NCBI RefSeq assembly: GCF_000400995.2
Contig: NZ_DF238917.1
Span: 1 to 36,615 of the forward strand
Direction: 5' to 3'
DNA from: Acidovorax sp. MR-S7
Lineage (GTDB): Bacteria > Pseudomonadota > Gammaproteobacteria > Burkholderiales > Burkholderiaceae_C
Length of the DNA stretch: 36,615 bases
The notes under the pieces were generated by a model that saw only the letters and a list, made by a program, of their open reading frames with translations, searched no databases and was not told where the DNA came from. This document shows positions 34,430 through 36,615 of the stretch, piece after piece. Numbering within the stretch: position 1 is the first letter of the stretch; every line of letters begins with the position of its first letter. Both the position numbers and the translations under genes were made by a program.

Positions 34430-35403
34430 CCGCCCCGCCGCGCCTGCTGCTGTCGGACTCTGCGCGCACGCGCCTGGGCGAGCGGCTGGCCGCGCAGGCC
34501 GTGCCGGTGTCGCTGGAGGAGGCCGAGCGCGGCGCGCCGTTCGACGCGGCCTTCGTCTCGCGCGACGTGACGGGCCTCTCGACCAAGCACGAGGTGCAGC
34601 CCGGTACGGCCCGCTTCTACGATGCGATGCGCGCCCAGGCCGCGCTGCGCTGGGTGCACGTGCATTCGGCCGGCGCCGACCGGCCGGTGTACGTGGAGCT
34701 GCGCGCGCGCGGCGTGCAGGTGACGACCTCGGCCGGCACCAACGCCGCCGTGGTCGCGCAGACCGCGCTGGCCGGCGTGCTGGCGCTGGCGCGGCGCTTT
34801 CCCGAACTGCTGGCCGCACAGCGCGAGCGGCGCTGGGCCTCGCTTATGGGCACCGGCCTGCCGCGCGACCTGGCGGGGCAGACGGCCGTGGTCGTGGGCT
34901 GGGGCGCCATCGGGCAGCAGATCGGCGCATGGCTCGGCATGCTGGGCCTGCACGTGGTGGCCGTACGGCGCGAACGCGCGCAGACGGAAGGCTGCGCCGA
35001 ATGCGTGGCCTATGGCGACCTGCCCGCCGTGCTGCCGCGCGCCGACTGGCTGGTGCTGGCCTGCCCGCTGACCGAACGCACGCGCGGCCTGGTGGACGCG
35101 GCGGCGCTCGCGCACCTGCCCGCGGGCGCGCACCTCATCAACGTGGCGCGCGGCGAGGTGGTCGATGAACCCGCGCTCATCGCCGCGCTGCGCACCGGCC
35201 GGCTGGCCGGCGCCTACCTCGACGTGTTCGCGCACGAGCCGCTGCCGCCCGACTCGCCGCTGTGGCGCCTGCCCGGCGTCATCGCCACGCCGCACAGCGC
35301 GGGCTTCTCGGACGGCAACGCGGCGCGCGTGGAGGCGCTGTTCCTCGACAACCTCGCGCGCTGGCGCGCGGGGCAGCCGCTGCGCAACCCGGCACTGGCA
35401 TGA
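34426..35403 (+). CDS. D-2-hydroxyacid dehydrogenase, NAD(P)-dependent
   Basis: The 325-residue product starts at ATG 34426, overlapping the Bug gene; a much longer upstream frame is an artefact of GC-rich DNA. The dinucleotide fold is at VVVGWGAIGQQIG (Gly158, 160, 163). The catalytic triad of the family is present: Arg242 (NVARGEVVDE), Glu271 (VFAHEPLP) and His290 (ATPHSAGFS). The enzyme interconverts a 2-hydroxyacid and its 2-oxoacid, with family members ranging from glyoxylate/hydroxypyruvate reductases to broad hydroxyacid dehydrogenases. In context it may process a hydroxy-dicarboxylate released by the lactonase or aldolase. Confidence 0.9.
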   Translation: MTAPPRLLLSDSARTRLGERLAAQAVPVSLEEAERGAPFDAAFVSRDVTGLSTKHEVQPGTARFYDAMRAQAALRWVHVHSAGADRPVYVELRARGVQVTTSAGTNAAVVAQTALAGVLALARRFPELLAAQRERRWASLMGTGLPRDLAGQTAVVVGWGAIGQQIGAWLGMLGLHVVAVRRERAQTEGCAECVAYGDLPAVLPRADWLVLACPLTERTRGLVDAAALAHLPAGAHLINVARGEVVDEPALIAALRTGRLAGAYLDVFAHEPLPPDSPLWRLPGVIATPHSAGFSDGNAARVEALFLDNLARWRAGQPLRNPALA

Positions 35404-35412
35404 CCAGCCGCT

Positions 35413-35462
35413 TCAAAAAAGATAGCTACTCGCGCTTACCCTCTATGCGCTAGAGCCCGATT
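35413..35462. repeat. Intergenic hairpin repeat, copy F (dehydrogenase-Bug gap)
   Basis: TCAAAAAAGATAGCTACT (35413-35430) is followed by CGCGCTTACC, a short loop and GCGCTAGAGCCCGATTT (35448-35464). It occupies most of the gap between the dehydrogenase and the third Bug gene and ends before the Shine-Dalgarno sequence GAAGGAG. Confidence 0.75.
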
Positions 35463-35493
35463 TCACTTAAAACGTCCGCGAAGGAGCCTCACG

Positions 35494-36471
35494 ATGAAAA
35501 AACGCACCCTGATCCAGGCCGCCGCTGCAGCGGCCGCTTTCCTGGCCTTCGCCAGCCCGGCGATGGCCCAGGACTTCCCCCCGGCCAAGCCCGTCACGCT
35601 GGTCGTCGGCTTCGCGGCCGGCGGCGCGGCCGATGCGGCGGCGCGCCTGATCGCCAAGAAGCTCGGCGAGAACATCGGCCAGTCCGTGGTGGTGGAGAAC
35701 AAGGGCGGGGCGGGCGGCAACATCGCCCACCAGCAGGTGGCCGCCGGCGTGGCCGACGGCACGGTGCTGCTGCTGGGCTCCGTGGGGCCGCTGACCATCG
35801 CGCCGCACCTCATGAAGCTGGCCTACGACCCGTTCAAGGACCTGGCGCCCATCTCCGGCGGCGTGTACTTCCCCAACGTGCTCGTGGTCCACAAGGGCGC
35901 GGGCGCGAAGACGCTGGCCGAGTTCGTGCAACTGTCCAAGAAGAAGCCCGGCAGCGTGGATTTCGCCTCGACCGGCGCGGGCTCGGCCTCGCACCTCGCG
36001 GGCGAGCTGTTCAACCAGCGCGCGGGCATCGACATGGTGCACGTGCCCTACAAGGGCGGCGCGCCCGCGCTGCAGGATCTCCTGGGCGAGCGCGTGACCA
36101 GCTACTTCGCCGCGCCGCCCACGGCCATGCCGCACGTGGAGACCGGCAAGCTGATCCCGCTGGCCACCACGGGCCTGACGCGGCCGGCCTACCTGCCCAA
36201 TATCCCCACGGTGGCGGAGTCGGGCTTCCCGGGCTTCGAGGCGCTCAACTGGTACTCGTTCATGGCCTCGGGCAAGACGCCCGCGCCGCTGCTCGACCGC
36301 TGGAACGTGGAGATCGTCAAGGTGCTGAACGACCCCGGCGTGAAGGACGCGCTGAACAAGCACGGCCTGTCGCCCCACCCCACGACGCGCACGGAGTTCG
36401 CCACTTTCATGAAGAAGGAGTACGACCAGTGGGGCGCGATCGTGAAGGAGCGCAAGATCACGGCCCAGTGA
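35494..36471 (+). CDS. Bug/TctC family tripartite tricarboxylate solute-binding protein (3)
   Basis: The 325-residue product has a Sec signal peptide (KKRTLIQAAAAAAAFLAFAS, cleavage near AMAQ26) and the Bug features FPPAKPVTLVVGFAAGGAAD, ENKGGAGGNIAHQ and VHVPYKGGAPALQDLLGER. GAAGGAG lies upstream of ATG 35494. It is separated from the dehydrogenase gene by a hairpin repeat, so it may be made at a different level from the other two Bug proteins. The three differ in their ligand-loop sequences, hinting at different ligands. Confidence 0.92.
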   Translation: MKKRTLIQAAAAAAAFLAFASPAMAQDFPPAKPVTLVVGFAAGGAADAAARLIAKKLGENIGQSVVVENKGGAGGNIAHQQVAAGVADGTVLLLGSVGPLTIAPHLMKLAYDPFKDLAPISGGVYFPNVLVVHKGAGAKTLAEFVQLSKKKPGSVDFASTGAGSASHLAGELFNQRAGIDMVHVPYKGGAPALQDLLGERVTSYFAAPPTAMPHVETGKLIPLATTGLTRPAYLPNIPTVAESGFPGFEALNWYSFMASGKTPAPLLDRWNVEIVKVLNDPGVKDALNKHGLSPHPTTRTEFATFMKKEYDQWGAIVKERKITAQ

Positions 36472-36615
36472 CCGCCGCGGCGACGGGCAGCCGCAGCACG
36501 CAGCCATCGGCCCCGCCGAGCCGCAGCGTGTAGCGCGGCGGCCGGCCGTGCGGCACCTGCTGGAAGTGCTCGGCGTCCGCGCCCGAGAGCGACAGCTTCA
36601 GGGGGGGGCCGGGCC
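36458..36615 (-). CDS. 3' end of an unidentified convergent gene (partial)
   Basis: About 51 codons on the minus strand run from the right edge to TGA 36458-36460 without a stop. The tail reads LKLSLSGADAEHFQQV then PRYTLRLGGADGCVLRLPV, which looks like protein rather than GC-rich noise. It overlaps the 3' end of the third Bug gene by 14 bp in convergent orientation. I do not recognise the family. Confidence 0.45.
   Translation of the reverse strand, partial: PGPPLKLSLSGADAEHFQQVPHGRPPRYTLRLGGADGCVLRLPVAAAVTGP

Noticed and set aside
1-36615. CRISPR array, tRNA or rRNA genes
   Set aside because: No regularly spaced direct repeats, cloverleaf-like sequence or rRNA-like stretch was seen in the intergenic gaps, all of which are under about 250 bp.

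Overview
The window is GC-rich DNA from a betaproteobacterium, most likely a member of the Comamonadaceae (the Acidovorax / Alicycliphilus / Delftia group). This rests on codon use, on the expansion of Bug/TctC binding proteins, and on a recurring intergenic hairpin (AAAAA-GATAGCTGCYAGCGCTTG type) that I associate from memory with this family. The genus is an inference. No stretch longer than about 250 bp lacks a gene. I see no tRNA, rRNA or CRISPR array.

Region 1 (1-14.5 kb): a scrap of a plus-strand gene at the left edge (possibly an IS end), then a complete type II cellulose operon on the minus strand. In transcription order it is bcsB-bcsZ-bcsC-bcsE-bcsF-bcsQ-bcsA-bcsG, ending in a strong terminator at 148-183. 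bcsF (47 codons, 5167-5310) is easy to miss. The order is unusual: the E. coli-type bcsEFG genes are interleaved with bcsQA, and bcsA is separated from its partner bcsB. Copies of the intergenic hairpin separate the modules BZC | EFQA | G. BcsA and BcsB form the c-di-GMP-activated synthase, BcsC the outer-membrane exit, BcsZ the periplasmic endoglucanase, BcsE/F/Q the cytoplasmic and membrane accessory proteins, and BcsG the phosphoethanolamine transferase that decorates the glucan.

Region 2 (14.5-19.5 kb): a lactate permease gene (lctP), a LysR regulator, tRNA thiouridylase mnmA and a divergent second LysR regulator. A T-N11-A palindrome lies between the first LysR gene and lctP.

Region 3 (19.5-27.9 kb): one tightly overlapped minus-strand operon, hsdM-hsdS-(ImmA/IrrE protease)-(DUF4411 PIN-like protein)-hsdR. 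It is a type I restriction-modification system with a toxin-antitoxin-like pair inserted between specificity and restriction subunits. hsdM carries a REP-like palindrome translated in frame. The region looks like a transferred defence cassette.

Region 4 (28.0-36.5 kb): a plus-strand catabolic cluster. It holds tcuA-tcuB (tricarballylate dehydrogenase and its electron-transfer partner), a class II aldolase-like protein, a LigI-like lactonase/amidohydrolase, a D-2-hydroxyacid dehydrogenase and three Bug/TctC solute-binding proteins. No transporter membrane subunit is present. Together they suggest uptake and breakdown of a di- or tricarboxylate whose identity is not known. A convergent unidentified gene enters from the right edge.
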